Source of the DNA: Brevibacterium permense
Lineage (GTDB): Bacteria; Actinomycetota; Actinomycetes; Actinomycetales; Brevibacteriaceae
Reading direction: 5' to 3'
DNA: 64,000 nt
Assembly (NCBI RefSeq): GCF_013280495.1
Contig: NZ_JABSSX010000007.1
Location: 62,001-126,000 of the forward strand
Positions 43,160 to 52,426 of this stretch are shown here, in pieces. Position numbers and translations under genes: made by a program. Below the pieces are notes generated by a model, which searched no databases, was not told the origin of the DNA, and saw only the letters and a list, made by a program, of their open reading frames with translations. Position 1 is the stretch's first letter. Every line of letters starts with the position of its first letter.

Positions 43160-45898
43160 TCCGCCGGCCGTTCCCGAGGTGCCGGCGTTGACGTCGTTCA
43201 GACGATAACGTCGAGCCGCCTCGGCGGGAATGGATCCGTCGATCTCACCGCGCTTGGCGAGCAGCTGCAGGGTGCGCACGACCATCGAGTGCGCGTCGAT
43301 CTTGAAGTGCCTGCGCGCGGCGGCACGGGTGTCGGAAAAGCCGAACCCGTCCGCGCCGAGGGTCGCGAAATCGTGGTCCAGGTACGGCCGGATGAGGTCC
43401 GGCTGGGTGGAGTCGAAGTCGCTCGTGGCCACGATCGGACCGGGCTGGCCCTCCAGCTTCTGACGCACATACGGAACGCGGTCCGCGGACTCGTCGCCAC
43501 CGTCGGCGGCGTTGAGTTCTGCGGCTTCGCATTCGAGACCGTCTCGGCGCAACTGGGCCCATGAGGTCACGGACCATACGGCGGCGTCGACGCCCCAGTC
43601 GGCTGCGAGCAGGTCCCGGGCCTCGAGTGCCCAGGGCACGGCCACACCGGAGGCGAGCAGCTGCGCTTGCGGACGGTCGCCCGCAGCCGCCTCGGCGACG
43701 CGGTGGATGCCCTTGAGGATGCCCTCGACATCGACGTCCTCCGGTTCGGCGGGCTGGAGCATCGGTTCGTTGTACACGGTGAGGTAGTACATGACGTTGC
43801 GCTCGTCCTCGCCGAGGTCGTGCTCTCCGTACATGCGATGCAGACCGTCGCGGACGATATGCCCGATCTCGTAGCCGAAGGCCGGATCGAAGACGCGCAC
43901 GGCCGGGTTCGTGGCCGCGAGCACCGGGGAATGTCCGTCGGCGTGCTGCAGGCCCTCACCGGTCAGGGTCGTGCGGCCGGCGGTGGCGCCGATGATGAAC
44001 CCACGGGTCATCTGGTCGCCGGCAGCCCAGAAGGCGTCGCCGGTGCGCTGGAACCCGAACATCGAGTAGAACACGTAGATCGGGATCATCGGTTCGCCGT
44101 GGGTGGAGTACGCGGTTCCCGCAGCGGTGAATCCGGCCGCGGCACCGGCCTCGTTGATGCCCACGTGGAGGAGCTGCCCGCTCGTGGCTTCCTTGTACGA
44201 GAGGAACATCTCGCGGTCGACGGCGAGGTAGTTCTGCCCGTTCGGGTTATAGATCTTCGCGGTCGGGAAGAACGCGTCGATGCCGAAGGTGCGGGCCTCA
44301 TCGGGGATGATGGGCACGATCCGCTCGCCCAGCCCCTTCTCACGCATGAGGTCCTTGAGCAGCCGGACGAAGGCCATCGTCGAGGCGGCCATCTGCTGCC
44401 CCGAGCCCTTCTTCGTCTGCGAGAACGCCTTGTCGCTGGGCGCCGGCAGGGTGATCTTGTTGTGCTCGGGTTTGCGCGCCGGCAGGAATCCGCCGAGCTG
44501 GCGACGCCTGTCGAGCATGTACTGGATCGCGTCGTCATCCTTGCCGGGGTGGTAGTAGGGCACCGCGTACGGGTCCTCGTCGATGACCTTGTCGCTGATC
44601 GGGATGTCCATCCGATCGCGAAAGGCCTTGACGTCGTCGGCGGTGAACTTCTTCATCTGGTGCGTGGCGTTGCGGGACTCGAACGTCGTGCCCAGACCGT
44701 AGCCCTTGACGGTCTGCACGAGGATGACGGTCGGCTTGCCCTTGGTGTTCACGGCCTTCTGGTAGGCGGCGAAGACCTTGTGGTAGTCATGGCCGCCGCG
44801 CTTGAGGTTCCAGATTTCGTCGTCGGACAGGTGGTCGACGAGCCCCTTCGTCGCAGGGGTGCGGCCGAAGAAGTTGTCGCGGATGAATCCGCCGGATTCG
44901 GCCTTGAAGGTCTGGTAGTCACCGTCGAGGGTCTCGTTCATGATCTTCACGAGGTCGCCGGTGCGATCCTCGGCCAGCAGGTCGTCCCATTCGCGGCCCC
45001 ACAGCACCTTGATGACGTCCCAGCCGGCGCCGGTGAAGGTCGCCTCGAGCTCCTGGACGATCTTCCCGTTTCCGCGCACCGGTCCGTCGAGACGCTGGAG
45101 GTTGCAGTTGATGACGAAGGTGAGATTGTCCAGCCCTTCGTTCGCGGCCAGCTGCAGGGCGCCGCGCGATTCGGGTTCGTCCATCTCGCCGTCGCCGAGG
45201 AACGCCCACACCCGCTGGTCCGAGGTATCGGAGATGCCGCGGTTGTGGAGGTAGCGGTTCATCTGCGCCTGGTAGATCGCGTTGATCGGGCCCAGACCCA
45301 TCGACACGGTCGGGAACTGCCAGAACTCCGGCATCAGCCGTGGGTGCGGATACGAGCTCAGTCCGTGCGGGGCGCGTGAGACCTCCTGCCGGAACCCGTC
45401 GAGGTCGGCCTCGGTCAGGCGGCCCTCGAGGAACGCCCTGGCGTACATTCCCGGTGAGGCATGGCCCTGGAAGAAGACCTGGTCGCCGCCGCCGGGATGG
45501 TCCTGACCACGGAAGAAGTTGTTGAATCCGATTTCGTAGAGCGTGGCGGCTCCGGCGTAGGTGGAGATGTGCCCGCCCACGGAGATCTCGGGCCGCTGCG
45601 CCCGATGGACGAGCATTGCGGCATTCCACCGCAGCCATCTGCGGAAGCGGCGCTCGACCTTCTCCTCGCCGGGATAGAACGGCTCCTGGTCAACGGGGAT
45701 GGTGTTGACGTAGTCAGTGGTGGTGACCTTGGGCTGGGCAACGGAGTTCGTGGCCGCGCGTGCACGCAGCGCCTCCATGATCTCGGCCGCGCGCTGGGTT
45801 CCGCGCGCGCCGACGAGCCCTTCCCAGGACTCGATCCATTCATCGACCTCTTCGTCGACGCTTCCCCTCGGACTCGCCGAGGTTGTGTCCTGTGTCAT
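43151..45898 (-). CDS. aceE: Pyruvate dehydrogenase E1 component, homodimeric type
   Basis: The 915-residue enzyme is of the long AceE type: the thiamine-diphosphate motif [20 protein letters not shown] to NCN (about 232-266), [20 protein letters not shown], and the central [20 protein letters not shown] block (about 579-598). It decarboxylates pyruvate for acetyl-CoA synthesis with E2/E3 encoded elsewhere. AAGGAA lies before ATG 45898. It sits inside the purine-catabolic region, between iclR and the uricase operon, with a terminator on its upstream side, so it is probably an independent unit. Confidence 0.95.
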   Translation of the reverse strand: MTQDTTSASPRGSVDEEVDEWIESWEGLVGARGTQRAAEIMEALRARAATNSVAQPKVTTTDYVNTIPVDQEPFYPGEEKVERRFRRWLRWNAAMLVHRAQRPEISVGGHISTYAGAATLYEIGFNNFFRGQDHPGGGDQVFFQGHASPGMYARAFLEGRLTEADLDGFRQEVSRAPHGLSSYPHPRLMPEFWQFPTVSMGLGPINAIYQAQMNRYLHNRGISDTSDQRVWAFLGDGEMDEPESRGALQLAANEGLDNLTFVINCNLQRLDGPVRGNGKIVQELEATFTGAGWDVIKVLWGREWDDLLAEDRTGDLVKIMNETLDGDYQTFKAESGGFIRDNFFGRTPATKGLVDHLSDDEIWNLKRGGHDYHKVFAAYQKAVNTKGKPTVILVQTVKGYGLGTTFESRNATHQMKKFTADDVKAFRDRMDIPISDKVIDEDPYAVPYYHPGKDDDAIQYMLDRRRQLGGFLPARKPEHNKITLPAPSDKAFSQTKKGSGQQMAASTMAFVRLLKDLMREKGLGERIVPIIPDEARTFGIDAFFPTAKIYNPNGQNYLAVDREMFLSYKEATSGQLLHVGINEAGAAAGFTAAGTAYSTHGEPMIPIYVFYSMFGFQRTGDAFWAAGDQMTRGFIIGATAGRTTLTGEGLQHADGHSPVLAATNPAVRVFDPAFGYEIGHIVRDGLHRMYGEHDLGEDERNVMYYLTVYNEPMLQPAEPEDVDVEGILKGIHRVAEAAAGDRPQAQLLASGVAVPWALEARDLLAADWGVDAAVWSVTSWAQLRRDGLECEAAELNAADGGDESADRVPYVRQKLEGQPGPIVATSDFDSTQPDLIRPYLDHDFATLGADGFGFSDTRAAARRHFKIDAHSMVVRTLQLLAKRGEIDGSIPAEAARRYRLNDVNAGTSGTAGGDS

Positions 45899-45922
45899 AT
45901 CGGGGTTTCCTTCTCACGGGGT

Positions 45923-45955
45923 CCGGGCTCCCGGAACAGTACCCCGGGAGCCCGG
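45923..45955 (-). terminator. Terminator of the uricase operon
   Basis: CCGGGCTCCCGG (45923-45934) pairs with CCGGGAGCCCGG (45944-45955) around AACAGTACC. It lies 39 bp downstream of the uricase stop on the minus strand and upstream of aceE. Confidence 0.75.
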
Positions 45956-45993
45956 AGATGGAAAGTCCTGTCTCAGCAGGTGATGTTCAGATC

Positions 45994-46878
45994 TCAGCAG
46001 AAGCCGGCGACCTGTGCCCATGCATCCTTGTTCTCGTCGACGCCTTCACGGGTGAAGGCGGCTTCGATGAGGCCGTAGGGGCGGTCAGCGACGATGAAGA
46101 CCTCGTTCGGGTTCTCGAACCCGAAACGTTCGATGTCATAGAGGAAGTGGTGCTTGTTCGGGCAGGAGAAGCGGATCTCGTCGATCTCCGGCACCGCCTC
46201 GATGACCTTCTCGCCCATCTGGTACAGCGTGTGCTGCAGGGCGTGGGAAAAGTGATCGGTGAAGGAGTCGAGGATGATCTCCTTGACCTTGGTGTACACG
46301 GCTTCGAAGTCGAGGTCGGTGGTGTTGTAGATCCACCGGGTGGCGATATCTGTCGCGAGGATCCGATCCTGGGTCTCCGGCAGGGTCGTGTACTTGTCCT
46401 TCGGGTAGCCGACGAAGCCCGACTCCGTGGTCTTGAGCACGGTGAGTCCGTTGAAGCCGGAGATCAGCGTGTCCTTGTCGCCGTCACGGGTGAAGACGAC
46501 GGTGCGGACCTCGGGAGCGGACTTGTAGAACGAGTGCTTGTGGTCGTTGATCCGGTCCCAGCCGTATTCTTCGGCTTCCCAGCGTCCGCCGGTGACCCAG
46601 TCGAAACTCGATGTGAAATGGTCGGCCAGACCCATGAGGAACTGTTCGGGCGAGCTCACGCCCAGCTCCTTGGCCTTCGCGAAGACGGTGTTCTTCTGGG
46701 TGTCGGTGGCGACGACGTGCTCGTTGTCGCCCTCGGTGTGAGCGGTCTCGAAGTCGCCCCACAGCTGTGAAGTGACGTTCAGATCGCGGATCTCGTGGCG
46801 GTCGGCGTCGCGGTAGACCCGCATGAGTCGGTTCTCCGCCTTGCCGTACTGGTTCGATGTCAGTCGGACCTTGCTCAT
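45994..46878 (-). CDS. Urate oxidase (uricase)
   Basis: The 294-residue cofactor-free enzyme shows both T-fold halves: LTSNQYGKAENRLMRVYRD (about 6-24, catalytic Lys region), VVATDTQKNTVFAKAKELGV (about 55-74; the Thr of ATDT), KTTESGFVGYPKDKYTTLPE (about 157-176), and RFSCPNKHHFLYD (about 250-262) with the conserved His. It oxidises urate to 5-hydroxyisourate. GGAGGAAG precedes ATG 46878. It is the third gene of a minus-strand operon after the OHCU decarboxylase and HIU hydrolase genes; the 155-bp gap to the latter has no visible terminator. Confidence 0.95.
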   Translation of the reverse strand: MSKVRLTSNQYGKAENRLMRVYRDADRHEIRDLNVTSQLWGDFETAHTEGDNEHVVATDTQKNTVFAKAKELGVSSPEQFLMGLADHFTSSFDWVTGGRWEAEEYGWDRINDHKHSFYKSAPEVRTVVFTRDGDKDTLISGFNGLTVLKTTESGFVGYPKDKYTTLPETQDRILATDIATRWIYNTTDLDFEAVYTKVKEIILDSFTDHFSHALQHTLYQMGEKVIEAVPEIDEIRFSCPNKHHFLYDIERFGFENPNEVFIVADRPYGLIEAAFTREGVDENKDAWAQVAGFC

Positions 46879-47033
46879 TTTCTTCCTCCAGTTCGTCGGC
46901 GTGCGCACCTGCACAAGCCGTGACCATTCGATTGGCGAGGCCTGCCGGCAGTTCCCGGTCGGCTTCGGCGGTTTGTTGAGGATGGAGATCCTGCAGGGGG
47001 CCTGCTTCCCCTGTGAGCGATTGTGGGCGCGGC

Positions 47034-47357
47034 TCAGCTGCCGCGGTAGGTGCTGTAGGCGAAGGGGCTGAGCAGCAGCGGGATGTGATAGTGCTCCTGC
47101 CCGGCCTGGACGGTGAAGTCGATGGTGACCACGGGGTGGAAGTGATCGATCTCGCGGGCAGCGAAGTAGTCGCCGGTGCCGAAGACGATCCGGTAGTCCC
47201 CCGGCTCGAGGTGGTCGGGGCCGAAGTCGGAGACTCGCCCGTTGTCGTCGGTGCGAGCCGAGACGATGACTTCGTCGCCGGAGTAGAGAGTGACCTCGAG
47301 GTCGGCGGCGGGGGTGCCGACCATGGAGTCGAGTGCATGGGCGGTGATGAAGCTCAT
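47034..47357 (-). CDS. 5-Hydroxyisourate hydrolase (transthyretin-like)
   Basis: The 107-residue protein starts ITAHALDSMVGTPAADLEV and ends FAYSTYRGS, the YRGS signature of HIU hydrolase; HPVVTIDF holds a catalytic His. It hydrolyses 5-hydroxyisourate to OHCU. The start overlaps the OHCU decarboxylase stop (ATGA), so the two are coupled. Confidence 0.95.
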   Translation of the reverse strand: MSFITAHALDSMVGTPAADLEVTLYSGDEVIVSARTDDNGRVSDFGPDHLEPGDYRIVFGTGDYFAAREIDHFHPVVTIDFTVQAGQEHYHIPLLLSPFAYSTYRGS

Positions 47358-47845
47358 GAGAGGATCCCTTCGAGTCTGAGTTCGGCGATCTGGATGAGCT
47401 GCTGCCCGACCTCGGCGGTCTCATCCTTGGCTGTGTTGTCCATTCGGCGCTGCAGTTCGGACAGGATCTCCTCAGGGGTGCGACCGGCGGCGCGGATGAG
47501 GAAGACGCGGTCGAAGCGGTCTTCGTAGGCGGCGTTTCCGGCGGCCAGCTGGGACTGCACATCGGCTTCCAGGGTGCCGAGTCCGGCCTGTTCACGGCTC
47601 GAGTGGGCCGCCTCGGCGCTATCGCCCTTCGCCTTCTCACCGATGCGCGGATGATGGGACATCGCCGCGTCGATCTCGGCGGTGGTCAGCGGTGCGGCGG
47701 CGCTGGACGCCGCCTTGGCGGAGTCGAGGTCGGCCAGGGGGCGGGCGTCGACGATCGCGTCGATCCACCGGTCGACGTCGAGGCAGGGACGCAGAATTCC
47801 GCGGGCATCATCGGCTGGGAGTCGGTTGAACTCGGCCAGGTCCAC
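47354..47845 (-). CDS. 2-oxo-4-hydroxy-4-carboxy-5-ureidoimidazoline (OHCU) decarboxylase
   Basis: Read from GTG 47845 the protein has 163 residues, the family length. SHHPRIGEKAKGD (about 63-75) carries the catalytic His and RFDRVFLIRAAGRTPEEIL (about 111-129) the conserved FxxxFxxxAxGR-type block. GTG is preferred over ATG 47905 because AAGGAG lies 6 nt upstream and because the longer form would run across the operator-like palindrome at 47882-47903. It produces (S)-allantoin. First gene of the OHCU decarboxylase - HIU hydrolase - uricase operon. Confidence 0.93.
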   Translation of the reverse strand: MDLAEFNRLPADDARGILRPCLDVDRWIDAIVDARPLADLDSAKAASSAAAPLTTAEIDAAMSHHPRIGEKAKGDSAEAAHSSREQAGLGTLEADVQSQLAAGNAAYEDRFDRVFLIRAAGRTPEEILSELQRRMDNTAKDETAEVGQQLIQIAELRLEGILS

Positions 47846-47881
47846 GGCGACCTCCTTGGCAGGCGCTGAATGACTTTCACC

Positions 47882-47903
47882 GTTCGGAATACCATTTCCG
47901 AAC
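47882..47903. promoter_or_regulatory. Palindromic operator upstream of the uricase operon
   Basis: GTTCGGAA-TACCAT-TTCCGAAC is a perfect 8-bp inverted repeat with 6-bp spacer, containing GGAA-N6-TTCC. It lies 37 bp upstream of the GTG start at 47845. Confidence 0.7.
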
Positions 47904-47960
47904 AACTGCTCCGAGTCTGCTGGGCGTCATCGGCAATGTCAAATTGCTCACACATTTTTG

Positions 47961-47987
47961 TGGAAACTTTCTTCCGTATGGTGGATA
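47961..47987. promoter_or_regulatory. Operator motif upstream of glxK
   Basis: TGGAAACTTTCTTCCG (47961-47976; GGAA-N6-TTCC) runs into TTCCGTATGGTGGATA (47972-47987), so both forms of the purine-region motif overlap here, 58 bp before the glxK start. Confidence 0.7.
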
Positions 47988-48044
47988 CTGTTCGTGTGGC
48001 AACCGCCGCACACCCGGCCATCGACGATGAGGTTGAATGAGTGC

Positions 48045-49238
48045 ATGAGCCTGACAACGACAGATCAGACCCCGTCAATCGTCTGCGCCCCTGACTCATT
48101 CAAGGGCTCGGCCTCCGCTCCCGCCGCCGCGGCCGCCATGGCCCGCGGAGCTCGGGCGGTCTTCCCCGGCGCACGAGTCACCGAACTGCCCTTCGCCGAC
48201 GGCGGGGAGGGCACGCTCGACGCCCTGCTCGCCGTCTGGGGAACCCGGCCGCGCACTGTGGACACGGTCGATGCCCTGGGCAGGACCACCTCGGCGGACT
48301 TCGGCCTCTCCCCCGACGGAAAGACCGCGGTCATCGAGGCGGCCCAAGCCAATGGCCTGCCGCAGGTCTCGGACGTGGAGCTGCAGCCCGAACGCGCCGA
48401 TACCTACGGCGTCGGGCTCATCGCGGCCGCGGCACTCGACCTCGGCGTCGAGGAGATCCTGCTGTGCATCGGCGGCTCGGCGAGCACGGACGGCGGAACC
48501 GGAATACTGGCCGCCCTCGGCGCACGCTTCACCGACGTTGCAGGTCAGCCGGTCACACCGGGCGGAGGCGGCCTGGCCGCGATCGCTGCGGTGGACACTT
48601 CGGGGCTGGACCGGCGGGCGACGGCCGTGCGGTGGCGCATCGCCGTCGATGTCGACAATCCGCTCACCGGGCCCCGCGGGGCCGCCGCTGTCTTCGGTCC
48701 GCAGAAGGGGGCGGACGCGGACTCGGTAGCCGTGCTCGATTCCGGGCTGGGTCATTTGGCCGAGGTGCTCACCGGCACCTCTGCCGAGGCGAAGGATCTG
48801 GCGGCGACTCCGGGGTTCGGGGCCGCCGGCGGGATTCCGCTGGCGCTGACGACGCTGCTCGGCGCCGAGGTGGTTCCCGGATCGACGATGGTCGCCGAGG
48901 CTGTGGGCCTGTCCGAGGCGCTGGCCGAGGCCGACTTTGTGCTCACGGGAGAGGGGTCCTTCGATTCCCAATCCTTGGGCGGGAAGGTCGTCGCGGCCGT
49001 ACGGGACCACGCCCCCGCCTCGGCGAGGGTGATCGTCATCGCCGGTCGGGTCGGCCTGTCCGCCGCGGAGTGCTGGGAGGCCGGGATCACGGCGGCGCTG
49101 TCGATCGCACCGGGACCCGCGGACCTGGCCACCCTGTCCGAGCGCGCCGAAGCGCTCATCGAGGACACGGCCGCGCAGGCGTGTGCACTCAACTCGCCGC
49201 CGAACACACCATTTCAACGACGAAAGGACGCACCATGA
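48045..49238 (+). CDS. glxK: Glycerate kinase (type GlxK/GarK)
   Basis: The 397-residue enzyme has the glycerate kinase type-1 blocks: CAPDSFKGSASAPAAAAAM (about 14-32), PFADGGEGTLDALLAVWG (about 48-65), GGSASTDGGTGILAALGA (about 143-160), VDVDNPLTGPRGAAAVFGPQ and LTGEGSFDSQSLGGKVV. It phosphorylates glycerate made from glyoxylate by Gcl and GlxR. ATG 48045 gives the usual N-terminus; ATG 48027 in the same frame is possible. The peroxiredoxin gene overlaps its stop (ATGA). Confidence 0.93.
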   Translation: MSLTTTDQTPSIVCAPDSFKGSASAPAAAAAMARGARAVFPGARVTELPFADGGEGTLDALLAVWGTRPRTVDTVDALGRTTSADFGLSPDGKTAVIEAAQANGLPQVSDVELQPERADTYGVGLIAAAALDLGVEEILLCIGGSASTDGGTGILAALGARFTDVAGQPVTPGGGGLAAIAAVDTSGLDRRATAVRWRIAVDVDNPLTGPRGAAAVFGPQKGADADSVAVLDSGLGHLAEVLTGTSAEAKDLAATPGFGAAGGIPLALTTLLGAEVVPGSTMVAEAVGLSEALAEADFVLTGEGSFDSQSLGGKVVAAVRDHAPASARVIVIAGRVGLSAAECWEAGITAALSIAPGPADLATLSERAEALIEDTAAQACALNSPPNTPFQRRKDAP

Positions 49239-49714
49239 CCACGACCAATCAGACTCAGCTCACCGTCGGAGACATCGCTCCCGACTTCACGCTCACCGAC
49301 GCCGAGGGACGGACCGTGTCGAAGGACGACTTCGCCGGCCGCAGCGCCATCCTCTACTTCTACCCGAAGGCGGCATCGCCGGGCTGCACGACGGAGGCCT
49401 GCGATTTCCGGGACAATCTCTCTGCCCTGGCGGCCGCCGGCTTCGAGGTCCTCGGAGTCTCCCCCGACGACACCGAATCGCTCAAGGAATTCGCCGCTGA
49501 GGAAGGCCTGACGTTCTCGCTGCTCTCCGACCCCGGTGCGGCGGTGGCGAAGGCTTACGGCAGCTACGGGCAGAAGACGATCGGGGAGCACACGTTCCAG
49601 GGAACCCAGCGCTCGACCTTCGTCATCGGCGCCGACGGCACGCTCACTCACGCCGAGTACAACGTCGACGCCCGCGGCCACGTCGCCCGCCTCCGCACCC
49701 AACTCCTCCCCTAA
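49235..49714 (+). CDS. bcp: Thioredoxin-dependent peroxiredoxin (BCP/PrxQ type)
   Basis: The 159-residue protein has the BCP active site YFYPKAASPGCTTEACDFRD (about 42-61) with peroxidatic Cys52 and resolving Cys57. It reduces H2O2 and organic peroxides. It is coupled to glxK by ATGA overlap and sits in the purine region, where uricase produces H2O2, so a protective role is plausible though inferred. GAAAGGA precedes the ATG. A palindromic repeat begins 4 bp after its stop. Confidence 0.92.
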   Translation: MTTTNQTQLTVGDIAPDFTLTDAEGRTVSKDDFAGRSAILYFYPKAASPGCTTEACDFRDNLSALAAAGFEVLGVSPDDTESLKEFAAEEGLTFSLLSDPGAAVAKAYGSYGQKTIGEHTFQGTQRSTFVIGADGTLTHAEYNVDARGHVARLRTQLLP

Positions 49715-49717
49715 TTG

Positions 49718-49773
49718 CTACCTGACGGCGGCTCAGCAACCTCGCGCGAGGTTGCTGAGCCGCCGTCGGGTAG
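49718..49773. repeat. 56-bp palindromic repeat, copy 1
   Basis: CTACCTGACGGCGGCTCAGC and following bases to the CGCG centre, then the near-exact complement ending GGTAG. One mismatch pair (CTGACGG against CGTCGGG). It follows AATTG. It is shared with copies at 50860 and 56170 and may terminate bcp. Confidence 0.9.
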
Positions 49774-49785
49774 TTCGGGGCGGGA

Positions 49786-50775
49786 TCATCCGGTGCGCAG
49801 ACGCGCGGCGAGGATGCCCAGGATCCGTTCGAACGGCGCCGTGCGGAACAGATCGCCGAAGGTCAGACGGATGATCTTGTACCCCCTGGCTTCGAGCGCG
49901 GCTTCGCGAGCCTTCTCTGCAGCGAGACTCTCACGAGTCGAACGCCCCTCCATCGTGTATTTCTCCAGCCCATCGATCTCGATGATGAGTCGGGCATCGT
50001 GGTTGCAGAAGTCGACGCGGGCGATGACTTCGCCGAGGTGGCCGAAGAACTCCACCTGCGGTTCGAAACCAGTAATTCCGTGTTCGAAGAAGCGCACCGC
50101 CGCGATCGACTCCGAAGGGGCCTCCCGCCGCCCGTCGGCGAGGTCGAGGGCACGCAGCACTGCCGCGTCCCGGCGGGATTCGGGGCATTCGGCCAGCACC
50201 GCCTCGATGCGAAAACGCGTAGTGCGGCCCCGACGGATCACTTCGTCGAACATCGGCACAGACACGTCCGGTGGGTAGTCACGGGCGATGTCGATGAGCG
50301 TGCGCTCCATCGTCGTCACCGCATAGATGCCGACCATCTTCCGATGCGCCGACGGCACCTCGCGATTGCGCACGTAGAGGTGCCGGTACTTGCGACTGAC
50401 GTTCGGCCGGAACACCTCCACCCTCGTCTCGGCCGGATAGGCGAGCGGGAGGCCGTGGACGAGCGCCGCTGACAGATGCGAGAAGACTTCTCGTCCCTTC
50501 GTCACCCGCCACCTGCCGGATGCGGTGTGGATCTTCTCCGCACGCGTGCGGATGAGGACCCTCAGGGGTTCGATCTCGTCGCGCATATCGCCTTGGTGGC
50601 CGAACTCCTCGAAGTCCGCTTCACTCAGGGCCGCCCAGATGGTTTCGTGTCGTGCGTCGTCGCACGATCCGGTCGCCACATAGCGTCCGCGGGCGATGCG
50701 CGTGAGGCAGCATCGCTCTCCGCGCCTGATTTCATCCTTGGTGAAACCCAAGCGGTAGAGCTTCTCAGTTGTCAT
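49786..50775 (-). CDS. AbiEi-like / DUF559 (Vsr-fold) protein between two palindromic repeats
   Basis: Read from ATG 50775 the protein has 329 residues. The N-terminal part (MTTEKLYRLGFTKDEIRRGE, GRYVATG; about 1-40) resembles the AbiEi/type IV antitoxin winged-helix region, the middle (about 90-180) the AbiEi-like domain with TTMERTLIDIARDYP, and the C-terminus (about 235-329) a DUF559/Vsr-like nuclease fold: VIARVDFCNHDARLIIEIDG has the acidic residues of a PD-(D/E)XK-type site. Such proteins are widespread in actinobacteria with unknown role; defence is often suggested. It lies between two copies of the 56-bp palindrome, in a break of the purine region, with a locally AT-rich 5' flank. Confidence 0.78.
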   Translation of the reverse strand: MTTEKLYRLGFTKDEIRRGERCCLTRIARGRYVATGSCDDARHETIWAALSEADFEEFGHQGDMRDEIEPLRVLIRTRAEKIHTASGRWRVTKGREVFSHLSAALVHGLPLAYPAETRVEVFRPNVSRKYRHLYVRNREVPSAHRKMVGIYAVTTMERTLIDIARDYPPDVSVPMFDEVIRRGRTTRFRIEAVLAECPESRRDAAVLRALDLADGRREAPSESIAAVRFFEHGITGFEPQVEFFGHLGEVIARVDFCNHDARLIIEIDGLEKYTMEGRSTRESLAAEKAREAALEARGYKIIRLTFGDLFRTAPFERILGILAARLRTG

Positions 50776-50859
50776 ACACAGATACATAACACCAAATTGC
50801 ATCGTCTCGCACCAAAAGACAATAGACGAGTGCAATCTGTGGATAACTTCTCCCCAGAA

Positions 50860-50915
50860 CTACCTGACGGCGGCCCAGCAACCACGCGCGGGGTTGCTGG
50901 GCCGCCGTCAGGTAG
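50860..50915. repeat. 56-bp palindromic repeat, copy 2
   Basis: Same element as at 49718 (CTACCTGACGGCGGCCCAGC ... GGTAG), followed by CAATT. It lies 7 bp before the allB stop end and beyond the start side of the DUF559 gene. Confidence 0.9.
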
Positions 50916-50922
50916 CAATTGG

Positions 50923-52278
50923 TCAGCGGGCGGTGAGGAGGCGGCCGGCGGGGGCCTCGAAGTCGACCGGGGCGCCGCGCAGCACCGTCTGCGTGACCCG
51001 GCCGCGGACGGTGCGAGTGTCGTACGCGCTGATCTGATTGCGATGCCAGAGCTCCGTAGCCCGCACTGTCCACTCCTCGTCGGGGGCGAAGACGGCGAAG
51101 TCCGCGTCATTGCCCTCGGCGATCGTTCCCTTGCCTTCGACCCGCGCCACGGCCGCCGGTGCCGCGGACATCCAGCGGACCACCTCGGCGAGCTCGATTC
51201 CGCGCTTCGCGGCTTCGGTCCACACGAGCGAGAGCCCCAGCTGCAGCGAAGAGATCCCACCCCACGCCGCACCGAAATCACCGGTGTCGAGCAGCTTGAG
51301 CTCGGCCGTCGAGGGCGAATGGTCGGAGACGATGCAGTCGATCGTGCCGTCGATGAGCCCCTGCCACAGCGCCTCCCGGTTCGATTCCTCACGGATCGGC
51401 GGGCAGCATTTGTGCGTCGTCGCCCCGTCCGGGATCTCCTCGGCGGTGAAGACGAGGTAGTGCGGGCAGGTCTCGACAGTCAGCTTGATGCCCTCGGCCT
51501 TGGCCGCGGCGATCTGGTCGAGCGCATCGGCCGAGGACAGGTGCAGAATGTGCGCCCGGGCCCCGGTCTCCCGGGCGGCGTCGATGACCCGGGCGATCGC
51601 GACGTTCTCGGCCTCGCGGGGGCGCGTGGCGAGGAAGTCGGCGAACTTCGGACCCGAGTTCTTCGGCGCCGACGTCATCACCTCGTGGTCCTCGGCGTGG
51701 ACGATGAGCAGTCCGTCGAAGGAGGCGATCTCGGCCATATCCGCCTTCATCTCGGCCGGTTCGAGCGGCGGGAACTCCTCGACGCCGGAGTCCTCGAGGA
51801 AGCATTTGAAGCCGTAGACGCCGGCCTCATGCAGGGGCCGCAGATCCGCAGTGTTGCCGGGGATCGCCCCGCCCCAGAAGCCGACGTCGACGAAGGCCTT
51901 GGGACCTGCGACCTCGCGTTTCGTCTCCAAGGCTGCGACGTTGACCGTCGGCGGCAGCGAGTTCAGCGGCATGTCGACGATCGTCGTCACTCCCCCGGCC
52001 GCAGCTGCGCGGGTGGCGCTGGCGAAGCCCTCCCACTCGGCGCGACCGGGATCGTTGACGTGGACGTGGGAGTCGACGAGACCGGGCAGCAGCACCCGAT
52101 CATCCCCGACCTCGATGACTTTCACCTCCGCCGAGGCGGCCGCGTCCAGATCCTGTCCACCGCGGGCGATCTCGGCGATCTTCCCATCCCTGACCCCGAT
52201 CGTCACCGGTTCGATACCCTCGGGCAGCAGAGCCTTCTCGGCACGGATGATCAGGTCGAAGTCGGCGTCGTTGCTCAA
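50923..52278 (-). CDS. allB: Allantoinase
   Basis: The 451-residue cyclic amidohydrolase has the metal site LPGLVDSHVHVNDPGR (about 64-79), GVTTIVDMPLNSLPP (about 95-109), the carboxylated-Lys region YGFKCFLEDSGV (about 157-168), LIVHAED, HILHLSSADALDQI and CIVSDHSPS (about 318-326). It opens the allantoin ring to allantoate. The start is TTG at 52278 with GAGGAGG in front. A TTTCGGTATACCGTTC operator-like site lies upstream at 52322. Single-gene unit on the minus strand. Confidence 0.95.
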   Translation of the reverse strand: MSNDADFDLIIRAEKALLPEGIEPVTIGVRDGKIAEIARGGQDLDAAASAEVKVIEVGDDRVLLPGLVDSHVHVNDPGRAEWEGFASATRAAAAGGVTTIVDMPLNSLPPTVNVAALETKREVAGPKAFVDVGFWGGAIPGNTADLRPLHEAGVYGFKCFLEDSGVEEFPPLEPAEMKADMAEIASFDGLLIVHAEDHEVMTSAPKNSGPKFADFLATRPREAENVAIARVIDAARETGARAHILHLSSADALDQIAAAKAEGIKLTVETCPHYLVFTAEEIPDGATTHKCCPPIREESNREALWQGLIDGTIDCIVSDHSPSTAELKLLDTGDFGAAWGGISSLQLGLSLVWTEAAKRGIELAEVVRWMSAAPAAVARVEGKGTIAEGNDADFAVFAPDEEWTVRATELWHRNQISAYDTRTVRGRVTQTVLRGAPVDFEAPAGRLLTAR

Positions 52279-52321
52279 TTTTCCTCCTCGGTCGCCCGCC
52301 CCTGGGGGCCGGTGGATGCAG

Positions 52322-52337
52322 TTTCGGTATACCGTTC
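52322..52337. promoter_or_regulatory. Operator-like site upstream of allB
   Basis: TTTCGGTATACCGTTC contains the palindrome CGGTATACCG and resembles the TTTCCGTAT-N3-GGAA motif found before other purine units. It lies 44 bp upstream of the TTG start. Confidence 0.5.
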
Positions 52338-52356
52338 TAGCCTACTCGCCTCGGGC

Positions 52357-52412
52357 GGTTCGGCCCAGCCCTCCCGCGGTTCGGCCCAGCCCTCCCGCGG
52401 TTCGGGCCAGCG
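52357..52412. repeat. 21-bp tandem repeat, about 2.7 copies
   Basis: GGTTCGGCCCAGCCCTCCCG(C) occurs at 52357-52377 and 52378-52398, with a partial third copy from 52399. It lies in the allB-gcl intergenic space. Confidence 0.8.
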
Positions 52413-52426
52413 AGACCGGGCCCGGC

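Noticed and set aside
43667..45379. A 570-codon plus-strand frame opposite aceE
   Set aside because: Antisense shadow of a strongly conserved gene, with no recognisable domain and no ribosome binding site.
47846..47905. Longer OHCU decarboxylase starting at ATG 47905
   Set aside because: It would read through the palindromic operator and exceed the family length; GTG 47845 has a strong SD.
52357..52412. Possible CRISPR-like or iteron-like tandem repeats
   Set aside because: Only 2.7 directly adjacent 21-bp units without spacers and no cas or rep gene nearby; a simple tandem duplication.
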